A DNA stretch of 64,000 bases, from assembly GCF_009738225.1 (NCBI RefSeq), contig NZ_CP018187.1, positions 196,501 through 260,500 of the forward strand, written 5' to 3'. The first letter of the stretch is position 1, and every line of letters begins with the position of its first letter. The stretch comes from Streptococcus salivarius (lineage in GTDB: Bacteria > Bacillota > Bacilli > Lactobacillales > Streptococcaceae). The notes under the pieces were generated by a model, which saw only the letters and a program-made list of their open reading frames with translations, searched no databases and was not told where the DNA came from. The position numbers and the translations under genes are program-made. This document shows positions 19,755-29,650 of the stretch, in pieces.

Positions 19755-20557
19755 TGGCTTTACTTAGTTTACAACAGATTCACAAGACCTTTGAAAAAGG
19801 CACAGTCAATGAAAATCACGTCCTTCGTGGTTTGGATCTCGACATTGAGCAGGGAGACTTTATCTCTGTTATTGGAGGAAATGGTGCTGGTAAATCAACC
19901 TTGATGAATTCAATCGCTGGTGTTCTTAGCATTGATGAAGGGGATATCTTGTTGGAGGGACAATCTATTAAGAAAGCATCTGTAGATGAGCGTTCTAAAG
20001 ATATTAGCCGTGTTTTCCAAGATCCTCGAATGGGGACAGCGACAAACCTTTCTATTGAAGAAAATATGGCGATTGCCTATCGTCGAGGTAAGAAACGTAG
20101 CTTCTTTAAAAAGTCTATTACTGAGAGCGAACGTCAAGTGTTCAAGGAAGCCTTGATAGATCTTGGTCTTGGGCTTGAAAATCGTATGAAGACCGATGCT
20201 AATTTCTTGTCAGGTGGACAACGTCAGGCCTTGACACTTGCTATGGCGACCTTGGTTCGTCCAAAGATTTTGCTTTTAGATGAACATACAGCTGCGCTAG
20301 ATCCTAAGACAAGTGACATGGTTATGAATTTGACGCGTAAGATTGTTGAAGAACAAGAGTTGACAACTCTTATGATTACCCATAATATGGAACATGCTAT
20401 CGAATATGGGAACCGTCTGGTCATGCTCTATCATGGTAAAATCGTCGTCGATGTGCGAGGTGAGGAAAAGAAAAATCTCACTGTTGCAGAACTTATGGAT
20501 CTCTTCCACAAAAATAGTGGACAAGTCCTCAATGACGATGCCTTGGTACTCGGTTAA
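19754..20557 (+). CDS. ABC transporter ATP-binding protein, partner of the fused permease
   Basis: A 267-residue ATPase with Walker A GGNGAGKST, signature LSGGQRQA, Walker B ILLLDEHTAALD (His where Pro is common) and H-loop MITHN. It overlaps the fused lipoprotein-permease gene by one base, so the two are translationally coupled and form one importer. Context and family point to aromatic amino acid uptake (TrpZ-like), which is inferred. A strong terminator follows. Confidence 0.85.
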   Translation: MALLSLQQIHKTFEKGTVNENHVLRGLDLDIEQGDFISVIGGNGAGKSTLMNSIAGVLSIDEGDILLEGQSIKKASVDERSKDISRVFQDPRMGTATNLSIEENMAIAYRRGKKRSFFKKSITESERQVFKEALIDLGLGLENRMKTDANFLSGGQRQALTLAMATLVRPKILLLDEHTAALDPKTSDMVMNLTRKIVEEQELTTLMITHNMEHAIEYGNRLVMLYHGKIVVDVRGEEKKNLTVAELMDLFHKNSGQVLNDDALVLG

Positions 20558-20566
20558 TAAGCAAAA

Positions 20567-20605
20567 AGAAACTATCCAAAGTTCAGATTTTGGGTAGTTT
20601 TTTCT
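20567..20605 (+). terminator. Terminator of the transporter operon
   Basis: AACTATCCAAA and TTTGGGTAGTT arms (one G-T pair) are followed by a T run. Confidence 0.87.
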
Positions 20606-20670
20606 TGACTATTTTTGACCAAGTGCTAAAATAAATATATAGATTAGCACTCTTGATTAATGAGTGCTAA
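20604..20670 (+). promoter_or_regulatory. groESL promoter with CtsR box and CIRCE operator
   Basis: TTGACC (20615-20620) and TATAGA (20638-20643) are 17 bp apart. On the opposite strand bases 20604-20620 read GGTCAAAAATAGTCAAG, one base off the CtsR heptad consensus. TTAGCACTC and GAGTGCTAA with a nine-base spacer (20644-20670) is a perfect CIRCE element for HrcA. Both repressors therefore cover one promoter. Confidence 0.93.
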
Positions 20671-20722
20671 AAATAACGTTTCACACGTTACTAATAACAA
20701 ATAACATTTGGAGGTAATTGGT

Positions 20723-21010
20723 ATGGCATTGAAACCATTGGGCGATCGTATCGTTGTCCGTTTTGAAGAAACAGAAGAAAAAACAGCTAGTGGCTTTGTA
20801 TTGGCAGGAGCTAGTCATGAAGCTACAAAGACTGCTGAGGTTTTGGCAGTAGGTGAAGGAATCCGTACTCTTACTGGTGAATTGATTGCACCTAGTGTTG
20901 CAGCAGGCGATAAAGTTCTTGTTGAAAATGGTGCAGGTGTCAATGTTAAAGACGGAGATGATTCCGTTTCAATTATCCGTGAAGCAGATATTTTAGCGGT
21001 CCTAGCTTAG
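20723..21010 (+). CDS. groES: Co-chaperonin GroES
   Basis: A 95-residue subunit of the heptameric lid that closes the GroEL chamber. The start [12 protein letters not shown] at 20723 has GGAGG eight bases upstream; an earlier in-frame start at 20708 overlaps that ribosome site. The mobile-loop region (about 17-35) and the core VLAVGEG and [11 protein letters not shown] are typical. It is regulated with groEL by the CIRCE and CtsR sites upstream. Confidence 0.97.
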   Translation: MALKPLGDRIVVRFEETEEKTASGFVLAGASHEATKTAEVLAVGEGIRTLTGELIAPSVAAGDKVLVENGAGVNVKDGDDSVSIIREADILAVLA

Positions 21011-21036
21011 GTCAATGCTAATCAGATATAAACTAA

Positions 21037-22674
<1,638 letters not shown>

Positions 22675-22691
22675 GAGTTTAAAAAGCAAAA

Positions 22692-22741
22692 GAAAAAACC
22701 TAGGAAAAGTTGAGAAACTTTTTCTGGGTTTTCTTTTTTTC
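22692..22741. terminator. Bidirectional terminator between groEL and the minus-strand membrane gene
   Basis: A long stem of AAAACCTAGGAAAAGTT with AACTTTTTCTGGGTTTT has T-rich sequence on both outer sides, so it can serve both converging genes. Confidence 0.85.
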
Positions 22742-22757
22742 AATTATTTGTTATTAA

Positions 22758-23603
22758 TTACTGAAAAGGGTTAAATGTACCAGAACTTCCTTGTTGACCT
22801 GCCATTTGCATCATCATTTGTTGCTGCTTGATACGCTCTGCTTCCTTATTCATATTGATAGAAACAACAAGAAGGATGACCCAACCGATGAATGTCCAGT
22901 TTAGGAGGATAGATAAGACAAAGATTAGCCATTTCTTGTCTGTTTTGTTTAGGAGGGCTGGTAAGATAATAAGTGCTACAAAAGGTAAAGAAAAAATTAG
23001 GAGGAAAAGTGCTGAGGGTAATGTTGCCCCAACTTCATCGCTAGCAACTCCAATTAAATATATTCCGAGGGCCCAGATGATAAATGGAATATCAGCGATG
23101 GCTAACATGATGAAGTTTGTCTGGGTTTTCTTGTCTTGTTTCTTCCAAGTTTCGTTTAGATTTTTACTTGCTTGTTGGAAAGTTTCACCAGTTTGATTCG
23201 CAAATTGGTTAACAGTCTGACTGGCAGTTTCTACAACAGGTTTAACTTGTTCCTGGAAGGTCTTTGATTGCTTTTCTTGAGATAAGTTAGTTGCTTGGAA
23301 AGTTTCTTCTTCATCTGCTGTAGAGTTAGTGAGTGGCTCTTCAGCGACGTCATAGCTGTCAACATCTTTTTCGGCAGTTTCTACAACTTCTGTTGATGGT
23401 GCAGGTTCTGTAGGCTCAACACCTTCTGAGTCTTGCTTAGTTTCTACAGTGTCTTTTTGTGGGACAGGTTTTGTTATTTCGACAGTTTGTTTGGGAGTTT
23501 CTCGGATAAACTCGCCTTTCTGAGCTGCTTCAGCCATTTCTTGAATACTTGGATTACGACCATTAACTGCTTGGAAAAAATCGATCCAATCTTGTTGCTT
23601 CAT
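22758..23603 (-). CDS. Uncharacterised membrane protein with long charged N-terminal region
   Basis: A 281-residue protein I do not recognise as a named family. Residues 1-160 are hydrophilic and rich in Glu, Thr, Gln and Pro, probably disordered, beginning with an ordered-looking WIDFFQAVNGRNPSI segment. Residues 165-255 hold three or four membrane helices. The last, LLNWTFIGWVILLVVSI, resembles the core of the superinfection-immunity (Imm_superinfect-like) membrane family. The tail is Met/Gln rich (KQQQMMMQMAGQQ). AGG-type bases lie before the start on the minus strand. It converges on groEL. Confidence 0.6.
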   Translation of the reverse strand: MKQQDWIDFFQAVNGRNPSIQEMAEAAQKGEFIRETPKQTVEITKPVPQKDTVETKQDSEGVEPTEPAPSTEVVETAEKDVDSYDVAEEPLTNSTADEEETFQATNLSQEKQSKTFQEQVKPVVETASQTVNQFANQTGETFQQASKNLNETWKKQDKKTQTNFIMLAIADIPFIIWALGIYLIGVASDEVGATLPSALFLLIFSLPFVALIILPALLNKTDKKWLIFVLSILLNWTFIGWVILLVVSINMNKEAERIKQQQMMMQMAGQQGSSGTFNPFQ

Positions 23604-23693
23604 GTGTATAACCTCCAGATATCTTGATTATAAAAATGTTGATAATTACAATTATAGCAATAGTGTAAGGGGACTACAATGGGAGTCTTTACT

Positions 23694-23999
23694 TTATTTC
23701 CTTATAATCTTCTTATCACTAAAGATGGGAAAGAGAAAGAAATAGGTTAGGATATAGACCACTAGAGGATATATCAGTGGATTATAGTCCCAGGCTCCTT
23801 GCCAATCTAGGTGTAAGAGTCTAACACTAGCGCGTGTTAGACCGGCACTCCAAGCTTTAAGGCCAAATGGTCTTAGGATTAAACTGAGTGGTGTTGGAAG
23901 ATGTAAAAGGTAGACTCCATAAACTGCCACTAAAACTAAGAGATATAATCTAAAAAAACGCTGGTGGTAGGCCCACAAGCGTGTGAAATAGTTTTTCAT
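23694..23999 (-). CDS. DUF2752-family small membrane protein
   Basis: A 101-residue protein with two or three hydrophobic helices and the DUF2752-type block SAGLTRASVRLLHLDWQGAWDYNPL. Most family members carry Cys residues just before Gly-Leu-Thr-Arg (PGCGLTR); here Ser and Ala replace them and the protein has no Cys at all. Its start overlaps the stop of the TM2-domain gene by one base, so the two are made together. Function unknown. Confidence 0.65.
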   Translation of the reverse strand: MKNYFTRLWAYHQRFFRLYLLVLVAVYGVYLLHLPTPLSLILRPFGLKAWSAGLTRASVRLLHLDWQGAWDYNPLIYPLVVYILTYFFLFPIFSDKKIIRK

Positions 24000-24331
24000 T
24001 AGCCAATAACTGCAAATAGTTTTTGAGCGTTTGATTGGCGAGTAGCATCCATGATGAGGAATAAGTCAACGATTGACCAGATACCACATCCACCACACGT
24101 CAAAAGTTTACCAACACCGAGACCAATTTGTCCTAATAGAAAGCGGTCAATTCCAAGAGTCCCACCTAGAAGTGAAATAATCAACAACATTGTTGGATCT
24201 TGGAAGCTGATTGAGTAAAGCATTGAAAGTTGTTGCTCAGGAAGTGCTTCAAGACGTTGACGGATGTACTGAACTTGTTCTGTTGGGAAATACTTGGCGT
24301 TAATGGTTATCCATTGATCGACTGGATTCAT
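23999..24331 (-). CDS. TM2 domain-containing protein
   Basis: A 110-residue protein. The first 45 residues are soluble (the WITINAKYFPTEQVQYIRQRL helix region). Residues 48-95 are a TM2 domain: two membrane helices with the GGTLGIDRFLLGQIGLGVGK turn and TCGGCGIWSIVDLFLI. TM2 proteins are membrane proteins of unclear role. It forms a two-gene unit with the downstream DUF2752 gene, a pairing I recall from other Firmicutes. Confidence 0.78.
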   Translation of the reverse strand: MNPVDQWITINAKYFPTEQVQYIRQRLEALPEQQLSMLYSISFQDPTMLLIISLLGGTLGIDRFLLGQIGLGVGKLLTCGGCGIWSIVDLFLIMDATRQSNAQKLFAVIG

Positions 24332-24515
24332 AAATTAAATACCCCTCAAATTTTAAATGATATGTAAAGGATAACATATTGTAAAGGGAGATTCAAGGCG
24401 GTCAAGGCTTTTGAAGTCAATAAAAGCAACTTATTTGCAAGCTTCCACTGTGTCATAACTAGAGGATCATTAGGATAATCCTTTCGCACTATGCTTGAGA
24501 ATGAGCCTACTTCTA

Positions 24516-25385
24516 TTATTTGTGATTTCTCAACCCTTTTTCAAAACTGTCTGAACTCGCCTTAACAGTGATTTTTTCGAGTGTTAAGGGATGGGTGAAA
24601 CAAAGAGTGTGGGCGTGGAGCATGAGTCGAGATGCGGGGCGGTGGCTATAAAGAGGGTCCCCCAGAATGGCATGACCATGGTGGGCCAGATGCACCCGAA
24701 TTTGGTGGGTCCGTCCGGTTTTTAGTTGACAATTGACCAGACTGGCTCCTTTGAAGGCTTTGAGGCGTGTGACGGTTGTATAGGCAACCTGCCCTTTTCT
24801 AGGCTCAACCACTCGTTTTCTACGATCATGGCGGTCGCGTCCAATCTTGTCATTGTACACAGTCTCCTTGGTTTGGAATTTACCTTCAGCTAATGCCCAG
24901 TATTGACGCTGAATCTTCTTATCTTCCAAGAGTCGATTGAGAATTGGCAGGATAAACGGATTTTTAGCGAAGAGCACAGCTCCACTAGTCTCCATGTCTA
25001 GTCGATGAACGACGTAACAGGTTTGCCCACAATAGGCTGAAACATGGTTAAGTAGAGCAATTTCCGTGGGTTCATTACCATGCGTTTTCATTCCTTCAGG
25101 CTTATTGACCACGATGAGATGAGGATCCTCGTAGAGAGGCTCTATCAAATTAGCATTTCCCATAGGGATAATTTTTTCAGGGTAGTCCTCCCGGTCAAAG
25201 GTCAGGCTAATCTTATCGCATTTTTCAACAGGACTCTGCCAATTAATAGCTTCTCCATTGATGAGGACGTGCTTTTTCGTGCGTAGGAAATGACGAATTT
25301 TACGAGGAATGAGGAGCTTAGTTTCTAGCAAGTCTTTGACAGTCGTTGCAGGATAGGGATTGATAATTTCTACGTGTAAAGTCAT
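24516..25385 (-). CDS. RluA-family RNA pseudouridine synthase
   Basis: A 289-residue enzyme that isomerises uridine in rRNA or tRNA. The catalytic motif HRLDMETSG is at about residues 127-135. The later conserved blocks LKTGRTHQIRVHLAH and GDPLY are also present. The N-terminal 60 residues look S4-like but short. It is divergent from the pbp2A gene, a neighbour relation I recall from other streptococci. The exact target base cannot be told from sequence. Confidence 0.9.
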   Translation of the reverse strand: MTLHVEIINPYPATTVKDLLETKLLIPRKIRHFLRTKKHVLINGEAINWQSPVEKCDKISLTFDREDYPEKIIPMGNANLIEPLYEDPHLIVVNKPEGMKTHGNEPTEIALLNHVSAYCGQTCYVVHRLDMETSGAVLFAKNPFILPILNRLLEDKKIQRQYWALAEGKFQTKETVYNDKIGRDRHDRRKRVVEPRKGQVAYTTVTRLKAFKGASLVNCQLKTGRTHQIRVHLAHHGHAILGDPLYSHRPASRLMLHAHTLCFTHPLTLEKITVKASSDSFEKGLRNHK

Positions 25386-25450
25386 GGTTTCATTATATCA
25401 TGAACGTTTAAAAGAGGACAGAATCTGTAAAAACTTGGTATAATAAGGTT

Positions 25451-27778
25451 ATGACATTTTTTGATAATCTAAAAAACAAACTTTTTAAAGAAGAAACTAG
25501 CGGAAAGGGTAAGGAATCCCAGCCTGCTGGAAAATCGAAGGATTTACAAGATAAGATAAAGGGATTGTTCGCTAAGAAACCTGATGAGGTTGAACAAGCC
25601 GTTGAAGACTTGGATATGTCTCAGGAAAGTAAAGAGACGTCACGTTATCAACGTTCTAAGCAAAAGAAACCTATTGATACCACCAAACCCCTAGGTAAGG
25701 TTCAGGCCTTCTTGAGCAAGTTTACGCTTTCGCCAAGAAATCCTATTCGCCGTTTCTGGCGTCGCTATCATATTGGGAAAATTCTCTTTATCATGCTAGC
25801 TGTGCTGGTTCTGACAGTAGGTTCCTACCTTTTCTATATTGCCAAGACGACCAATGTTTCAGACCTTCAAGATGCCTTGAAAGCCACTACGGTTATCTAT
25901 GACAAAGAAGGCAATCAAGCTGGTTCTTTGTCAGGGCAAAAAGGAACCTATGTGGAACTAGACGCTATTAGTGATAGCTTGGAGAATGCTGTCATAGCAA
26001 CTGAGGATCGTACCTTCTATAAAAATAGCGGAGTTAACGTCAAGCGATTCCTCCTGGCTATTGTGTCCATGGGGCGCTTTGGTGGTGGTTCAACCATTAC
26101 CCAACAGTTGGCTAAAAATGCCTTCTTGACTCAAGAACAGACTGTTACTCGTAAGGCCAAGGAATTCTTCCTCTCTTTGGAATTAACCAAGAAATACAGC
26201 AAGCAAGAAATCCTTACTATGTACCTCAATAATGCCTACTTCGGAAATGGGGTTTGGGGTGTTGAAGACGCCAGCCAAAAATACTTCGGGACAAGTGCTG
26301 CCAATCTAACCGTTGATGAAGCAGCGACCCTCGCTGGTATGCTTAAGGGACCTGAAATTTATAACCCAATCGATAATATCCAAAATGCGACCAACCGTCG
26401 AAACACTGTCCTCGCCAACATGGTTGATGACAAGAAGTTGAGTCAAGCAGATGCCGACAGTGCGGCTGGAGTTGATATGGCTAGTCGCCTGGATGATACC
26501 TATCAAGGGACTGGTGATGACTACAAGTATCCGTCTTACTTTGATGCCGTCATTGAAGAAGCTACAAAGACTTATGGCTTGAGTGAGGATGAAATCGTAA
26601 AAAATGGCTACAAAATCTACACAGAGATGGATGCCAACTCACAAGCTAATATGCAACAAACCTACGAAAATACCTATCTCTTCCCTACATCAGAAAGTGA
26701 TGGTAGTACAGCTCAGTCAGCTAGTGTGGCACTTGATCCAACAACTGGAGCGGTCCGTGGTCTAGTAGGTCGTGTAGGTGGTACCAGTGACACAACCTTC
26801 CGTAACTTTAACTATGCAACCCAAGGGAAGCGTAGTCCTGGATCAACCATCAAACCTTTGGTAGTCTATGCCCCAGCTCTGGCTTCAGGATGGAGCATAA
26901 ACAAGGACCTTCCTAATAAACCAATCGACTATAACGGCTATACCCCTACTAACTATGGTGATATTGAAACAGAGGATGTGCCCATGTATCAAGCTTTGGC
27001 CAACTCCTACAATGTCCCAGCAGTTTACCTCTTTAATCAAATCGGTATTCAAAAGGGGATTAGTTACGGTCAAAAATTTGGTCTTAACTTTGACAATGTT
27101 CCAGAAGAACTGGGAATTTCACTTGGTGGTGGTGTGACAGCCAGTCCTCTTCAAATGGCTCAGGCATATGCTACCTTTGCTAATGGTGGTGAGATGAACA
27201 CAGCTTATTTCATTACTAAAATTGAAAATGCCAGTGGTGACATTATTGCTACCCATAGTAAGAAGTCTAAACGTGTTATCAGCCAGTCAGTAGCTAACCA
27301 GATGACCAGCATGATGCTTGGTACCTTCTCAAATGGTTCTGCTGTGAATGCCAACTACACGGGTTACACAATGGCAGGTAAGACAGGTACTGTTCAGGCT
27401 GAATTTAACAAGGATTTGACTAGTGACCAGTGGGTGATTGGTTATACTCCTGATGTGGTCATGACGACCTGGATTGGTTTTGATAAGACTGACGAAAGTC
27501 ACTACCTAACAGGAGCTAGCTCGGGAACAGCTTCGACGATCTTCAGCTATATCGCTGCGGATGTTCTACCAAATACACCAGGTACTGAGTTTACTGTTGA
27601 AAATGCCTATGCAGCTGATGGTCAAACCCTAGACTATACGGCAGATCCAAATGACTCACGTAATAGTAGTAACAAGTCATGGACAGATAAGGCATCAGAT
27701 GTTGTGAATGACGTTAAAGATCAGGCAAGTAGCCTATGGGATAAGATTACAGACTCCTTCTCAGGTCTGTTTAGATAG
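25451..27778 (+). CDS. pbp2A: Class A penicillin-binding protein 2a
   Basis: A 775-residue bifunctional cell wall synthase. A basic cytoplasmic tail of about 108 residues precedes one membrane helix (about 109-130). The glycosyltransferase domain has its catalytic Glu in ATEDRTFY near residue 185. The transpeptidase has the active Ser in SPGSTIKP near residue 465, SYN and KTGT. It polymerises and crosslinks peptidoglycan outside the membrane. rpmG, secE and nusG follow, the streptococcal PBP2a neighbourhood. The charged tail is the likely contact for cytoplasmic regulators. Confidence 0.93.
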   Translation: MTFFDNLKNKLFKEETSGKGKESQPAGKSKDLQDKIKGLFAKKPDEVEQAVEDLDMSQESKETSRYQRSKQKKPIDTTKPLGKVQAFLSKFTLSPRNPIRRFWRRYHIGKILFIMLAVLVLTVGSYLFYIAKTTNVSDLQDALKATTVIYDKEGNQAGSLSGQKGTYVELDAISDSLENAVIATEDRTFYKNSGVNVKRFLLAIVSMGRFGGGSTITQQLAKNAFLTQEQTVTRKAKEFFLSLELTKKYSKQEILTMYLNNAYFGNGVWGVEDASQKYFGTSAANLTVDEAATLAGMLKGPEIYNPIDNIQNATNRRNTVLANMVDDKKLSQADADSAAGVDMASRLDDTYQGTGDDYKYPSYFDAVIEEATKTYGLSEDEIVKNGYKIYTEMDANSQANMQQTYENTYLFPTSESDGSTAQSASVALDPTTGAVRGLVGRVGGTSDTTFRNFNYATQGKRSPGSTIKPLVVYAPALASGWSINKDLPNKPIDYNGYTPTNYGDIETEDVPMYQALANSYNVPAVYLFNQIGIQKGISYGQKFGLNFDNVPEELGISLGGGVTASPLQMAQAYATFANGGEMNTAYFITKIENASGDIIATHSKKSKRVISQSVANQMTSMMLGTFSNGSAVNANYTGYTMAGKTGTVQAEFNKDLTSDQWVIGYTPDVVMTTWIGFDKTDESHYLTGASSGTASTIFSYIAADVLPNTPGTEFTVENAYAADGQTLDYTADPNDSRNSSNKSWTDKASDVVNDVKDQASSLWDKITDSFSGLFR

Positions 27779-27826
27779 CTTGTCAATTGTACCTAAAAGT
27801 GGTAAGATAAAAAGAACGGAGGCGTT

Positions 27827-27979
27827 ATGGCACAGAAAAAAGCAAGCCTAGCGTGTGCTGAATGCGGGAGCCGAAACTACTCAATTAATGTGAGTAGCAC
27901 TCCCAAACCAACACGACTAGAAGTTAACAAATTTTGTAAACATTGTAAAAAATACACCTTGCATAAGGAAACAAGATAG
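27827..27979 (+). CDS. rpmG: 50S ribosomal protein L33 (zinc-binding form)
   Basis: A 50-residue protein, [19 protein letters not shown] at the N-terminus. Two Cys pairs (CAEC and CKHC) mark the zinc-binding form of L33. GGAGG lies before the ATG. It sits 48 bases after pbp2A and eight bases before secE, the common rpmG-secE-nusG order. Confidence 0.95.
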   Translation: MAQKKASLACAECGSRNYSINVSSTPKPTRLEVNKFCKHCKKYTLHKETR

Positions 27980-27987
27980 GAGACACC

Positions 27988-28164
27988 GTGAGACAAACTG
28001 GAAGTATTTTCAAAGTCTTGAAAGACACGACTTGGCCAGACCGTAAACAACGCTGGCATGATTTTATTTCAGTTCTTGAGTATACTGCGTTCTTCACTGT
28101 CATCATCTATGCGTTTGATGAATTGTTGAGTCGCGCTATGTCAGCACTGATTAACTTTTTCTAA
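27988..28164 (+). CDS. secE: Protein translocase subunit SecE
   Basis: A 58-residue subunit of the SecYEG channel, with a GTG start preceded by AGGAG. It has the conserved TTWPDRKQRWHDF amphipathic segment and one membrane helix (about residues 32-52). It lies between rpmG and nusG as in most Firmicutes. Confidence 0.95.
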   Translation: MRQTGSIFKVLKDTTWPDRKQRWHDFISVLEYTAFFTVIIYAFDELLSRAMSALINFF

Positions 28165-28173
28165 AGAAAACAC

Positions 28174-28203
28174 AAAAAGAGTGGGAATGCCTGCTCTTTT
28201 TTG
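28174..28203 (+). terminator. Terminator of the rpmG-secE unit
   Basis: AAAAGAG and CTCTTTT arms with a 12-base loop and a T run. Confidence 0.7.
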
Positions 28204-28337
28204 TTATAATAAATGCAGATAAAAGCGAGAACAAGGGCCATCAGGCTTTTTTATTACGCTTTGAATTAAACCATAGGCATTCATTTACATTTAACACTCG
28301 CATCTAGAAGATAGCTAGCCAAAGGTGTTTAAATGTC
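28202..28337 (+). promoter_or_regulatory. nusG promoter and leader hairpin
   Basis: TGTTATAAT (28202-28210) is an extended -10 placed directly on the secE terminator tail. The leader has a stem of ACATTTAACAC (28287-28297) with GTGTTTAAATGT (28325-28336) broken by one bulged base, closing 28 bases before the nusG start. Confidence 0.55.
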
Positions 28338-28364
28338 ATTTAGAAAAAAGAAAGGAATCCTAAA

Positions 28365-28904
28365 ATGCTAGATTCATTCGACAAGGGCTGGTTCGTCCTT
28401 CAAACGTATTCAGGATACGAAAACAAAGTTAAAGAAAACCTTTTGCAACGTGCCCAAACTTATAACATGCTTGAAAATATCTTGCGTGTTGAAATCCCAA
28501 CTCAAACTGTCAATGTTGAGAAAAACGGTAAAGTTAAAGAAGTGGAAGAAAACCGCTTCCCTGGTTACGTTCTTGTTGAGATGGTAATGACAGACGAAGC
28601 ATGGTTCGTTGTCCGTAATACTCCGAACGTTACTGGTTTCGTTGGTTCTCACGGTAACCGTTCTAAACCAACACCACTTTTGGAAGAAGAAATCCGTCAA
28701 ATCTTGATTTCAATGGGTCAAACTGTTGATGTCTTTGATACTAATATCAAGGTTGGTGATGTGGTTCAAATCATTGATGGTGCCTTTATGGGTCAAGAAG
28801 GCCGTGTTGTAGAAATTGAAAACAACAAGGTTAAAATCATGATTAACATGTTTGGTTCAGAAACAGCTGCTGAACTTGAACTTTACCAAATCGCTGAACT
28901 CTAA
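28365..28904 (+). CDS. nusG: Transcription termination/antitermination protein NusG
   Basis: A 179-residue factor that binds RNA polymerase and links it to ribosomes. It has the N-terminal NGN domain (GWFVLQTYSGYENKVKENL, GYVLVEM, RNTPNVTGFVG) and a C-terminal KOW motif (VGDVVQIIDGAFMGQEGRVVEI). The start follows an AAAGGAATCC site. The leader upstream is structured. It has its own promoter, separate from secE. Confidence 0.97.
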   Translation: MLDSFDKGWFVLQTYSGYENKVKENLLQRAQTYNMLENILRVEIPTQTVNVEKNGKVKEVEENRFPGYVLVEMVMTDEAWFVVRNTPNVTGFVGSHGNRSKPTPLLEEEIRQILISMGQTVDVFDTNIKVGDVVQIIDGAFMGQEGRVVEIENNKVKIMINMFGSETAAELELYQIAEL

Positions 28905-28965
28905 GATAGACAAATAGAGGTCGAGATAAGAGACTTCAACCTCGGAAGACTATCTCATTAAACTT

Positions 28966-29024
28966 GAGGGGAGAGACTAGAAGCTAGATTTTTGAAATTT
29001 AGTTCTGTGTCACTCCCTTTTTTC
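28966..29024 (+). terminator. Terminator of nusG
   Basis: GGGAG-A-GAC-TAGAA pairs with TTCTG-T-GTC-A-CTCCC, an extended stem with small mismatches followed by TTTTTT. It ends seven bases before the next gene. Confidence 0.75.
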
Positions 29025-29030
29025 TAACGG

Positions 29031-29519
29031 ATGATGAATTATAAACGATTTTACGATAGGATTAGTACTCCTTTACGTCCTTACGCTAAGGTTTTAGAAG
29101 GCTTGAACAAAATTATAACTAGGACTTTTTACCTGCTTTTTCCTATATTTCTTATTTGGGTTTTGCTAAGGGGTGGCTGGTTTATTCTCTCTACGACAGT
29201 GCTTATTATGGGGGGAGGCTTTTTCCTTCTTTCTCTTGGTCGTAGTCTCTATAATCGACCGCGTCCATACCAGACTTGGGCTATCCAATCCCTTATTAAG
29301 AAGGACAGTCTAGGCAAGTCCTTTCCCAGCCGGCATGTTTTCTCAGCGACTGTTATTGCTATGTTGGCGCTGACGCTTAACCCCTGGCTAGGTGGGGCTA
29401 TGCTTTTTCTGGCGGGCGCTCTAGCTCTTTTGCGCGTGCTAGGTGGTGTTCACTATCCTAGTGATGTTTTGGCAGGCTACGTCATTGGAATCCTTGTGGG
29501 TCTTCTTCTTTACCTATAG
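29031..29519 (+). CDS. PAP2-family membrane phosphatase
   Basis: A 162-residue polytopic membrane phosphatase of the PAP2 superfamily. The three motifs are visible: RSLYNRPRP, SFPSRHVFSA with its His, and RVLGGVHYPSDV with the catalytic His. Substrates in the family are lipid phosphates such as undecaprenyl diphosphate or phosphatidate. The ATG lies seven bases after the T run of the nusG terminator and has no clear ribosome site, so expression probably depends on readthrough; an ATG three bases on is an equal choice. Confidence 0.85.
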   Translation: MMNYKRFYDRISTPLRPYAKVLEGLNKIITRTFYLLFPIFLIWVLLRGGWFILSTTVLIMGGGFFLLSLGRSLYNRPRPYQTWAIQSLIKKDSLGKSFPSRHVFSATVIAMLALTLNPWLGGAMLFLAGALALLRVLGGVHYPSDVLAGYVIGILVGLLLYL

Positions 29520-29525
29520 AAAATC

Positions 29526-29556
29526 TAGTCCTTCTTTGAAAGAGGAGGGCTTTTTT
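29526..29556 (+). terminator. Terminator of the PAP2 gene
   Basis: A GTCCTTCTT/AAGAGGAGGGC hairpin (imperfect) is followed by six T residues. Confidence 0.75.
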
Positions 29557-29560
29557 CGTT

Positions 29561-29597
29561 GAAAAAAGAAAGGTACCTCTGGGGCACCTTTCCTTTT
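29561..29597 (-). terminator. Terminator of the deoR-HAD operon
   Basis: GAAAGGT and ACCTTTC arms; read on the minus strand the stem is followed by six T residues. It lies downstream of the HAD gene stop. Confidence 0.75.
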
Positions 29598-29650
29598 GTT
29601 CTAAAATTCGAGTTGGCGATTAAAGGTTGTTCCCACCATTAGATATTGGC

